From CAVEFW01 sp963643505 (GTDB lineage Bacteria; Actinomycetota; Coriobacteriia; Coriobacteriales; Eggerthellaceae): DNA of 14,141 bases. The translations under genes were made by a program, and so were the position numbers. This document shows, piece after piece, positions 13,566 to 14,141 of the stretch; positions within the stretch are counted from its first letter, which is position 1; every line of letters starts with the position of its first letter. The stretch spans positions 1 to 14,141 of the forward strand of contig CAVIKF010000023.1 in NCBI GenBank assembly GCA_963643505.1. The letters run 5' to 3'. The notes under the pieces were generated by a model. The model saw only the letters and a list, made by a program, of their open reading frames with translations. It was not told where the DNA came from and made no database searches.

Positions 13566-14141
13566 ATGATCATGAAGCTCAAAGGGTTTGACCAAATCGA
13601 CCCGAACGAGTTGGAGCTTTCCCCGTTCAAGGCAATCGGCAAGGATTGGATGGAGCTTGTCGCGGGCGAACCGGAGGGAGAAATCGGCGCTATGACCTGC
13701 TCATGGGGCGGGCTCGGCGTGATGTGGAACAAGCCTGTGGCCTTTGTCGTGGTGCGCGGTGAGGAGTACCGCCACACCCGCCACATCCTCGATGCACAAC
13801 CGTTCTTCAACTTGTGTTTCTTGCCCAATGAGTTGCAAAAGGCAAAAGCCTTCCTCGGCTCCACCCATGGCTGGGATGTGCCCGACAAAATCGAGGCCGC
13901 CGGTCTTACCTGCGGTTGGTGCGGAGCTGAGGTGACGCACAACCCGAAACACGGCATCGACGAGCACCTCCACGCCCCCTTTATCGAGGAGTCGCAAGCC
14001 GTCTTATTTTGCGAGACGGTTTGTTCGCAGGAATTGTCCCAGAATACGTTCTGCTCCCCGAGCGTGTGTGAACGTTGGTACACCGAGGAGGGCTACCACC
14101 GCCTCTACATAGCTGAGATCCGCGCCGCCTTCGTCCGCCCG
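13566..14141 (+). CDS. Flavin reductase-like (FMN-binding split barrel) protein, 3' end off the window
   Basis: The frame is open from ATG 13566 to the right edge (192 codons seen). AAGGAG lies 7 bases before the ATG. The pattern is that of the flavin reductase-like family: IGAMTCSWGGLGVMWNKPVAFVVVR (residues 40-64), then FFNLCFLPNELQKAKAFLGSTHGWDVPDKIEAAGLT. The C-terminal part has VLFCETVCSQELSQN, then YHRLYIAEIRAAF, typical of the end of these proteins, so only a few residues are probably missing. Such proteins bind FMN and reduce it with NAD(P)H or act as flavin electron carriers. There are many cysteines (CGWCGAE at about 119-124, plus four more later), more than usual, and the CxxC pair could be redox or metal binding (inference). 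Confidence 0.85.
   Translation, partial: MIMKLKGFDQIDPNELELSPFKAIGKDWMELVAGEPEGEIGAMTCSWGGLGVMWNKPVAFVVVRGEEYRHTRHILDAQPFFNLCFLPNELQKAKAFLGSTHGWDVPDKIEAAGLTCGWCGAEVTHNPKHGIDEHLHAPFIEESQAVLFCETVCSQELSQNTFCSPSVCERWYTEEGYHRLYIAEIRAAFVRP

Noticed and set aside
13478..14083. Minus-strand 201-codon open frame over the flavin reductase gene
   Set aside because: The plus strand encodes a clear flavin-reductase-family protein with a ribosome binding site; the antisense product has no features.

Overview
The window looks like chromosome of an anaerobic actinobacterium, most probably class Coriobacteriia (Eggerthellaceae-like). This rests on family content and style: a YedE/TusA/DUF3343 selenium-or-sulfur set, a divergently paired DUF1836 regulator and OFA-like MFS transporter, a DUF4214-tailed surface transglutaminase, a Sel1-repeat protein, moderate GC and strong GGAGG ribosome binding sites. 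The class is an inference; no rRNA, tRNA or marker gene is present to fix it.

Layout, left to right. (1) 1-3057, minus strand: a secreted transglutaminase-like protein cut by the left edge, and a GT-C/PMT-type membrane glycosyltransferase. Both are surface functions. (2) 3058-5700, plus strand: a long non-coding leader with short degenerate repeats, then a 681-codon Sel1-repeat protein whose start region (ribosome binding site plus first codons) is duplicated in frame; a 51-bp tandem repeat follows the gene. (3) 5700-7800, minus strand: a yedE-like transporter, a stand-alone TusA-like protein and a DUF3343 protein form a probable operon for uptake and intracellular carriage of selenium or reduced sulfur. 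It ends at a 9-bp GC hairpin followed by a T-tract. (4) 7848-8804, minus strand: a DegV-family lipid-binding protein whose last codons are part of a duplicated repeat array. (5) 8900-11550, minus strand: an accessory patch with a hipB-hipA toxin-antitoxin pair and a low-molecular-weight protein tyrosine phosphatase, laced with copies of a 25-bp palindrome-ended element. (6) 11542-13486: a DUF1836 regulator (minus) divergent from an MFS transporter (plus), with overlapping promoters and an operator-like palindrome over the transporter's -10. (7) 13566 to the right edge, plus strand: a flavin-reductase-family protein, nearly complete.

The most notable signal is the repeat family in region 5. 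Two large hairpins with 25-26 bp arms flank hipBA, and their loops are reverse complements of one another, so the hipBA pair sits between inverted copies of one element. A third copy lies exactly between the DUF1836 and phosphatase genes: it contains the stop codon of the first and an ideally placed Shine-Dalgarno sequence for the second. The hipBA promoter itself carries three identical 11-bp operator-like sites around a good -35/-10. Across the window, small tandem duplications repeatedly fall on gene starts and stops (Sel1 gene, DUF3343, degV, DUF1836, phosphatase), which suggests a slippage-prone genome that remodels its gene boundaries.
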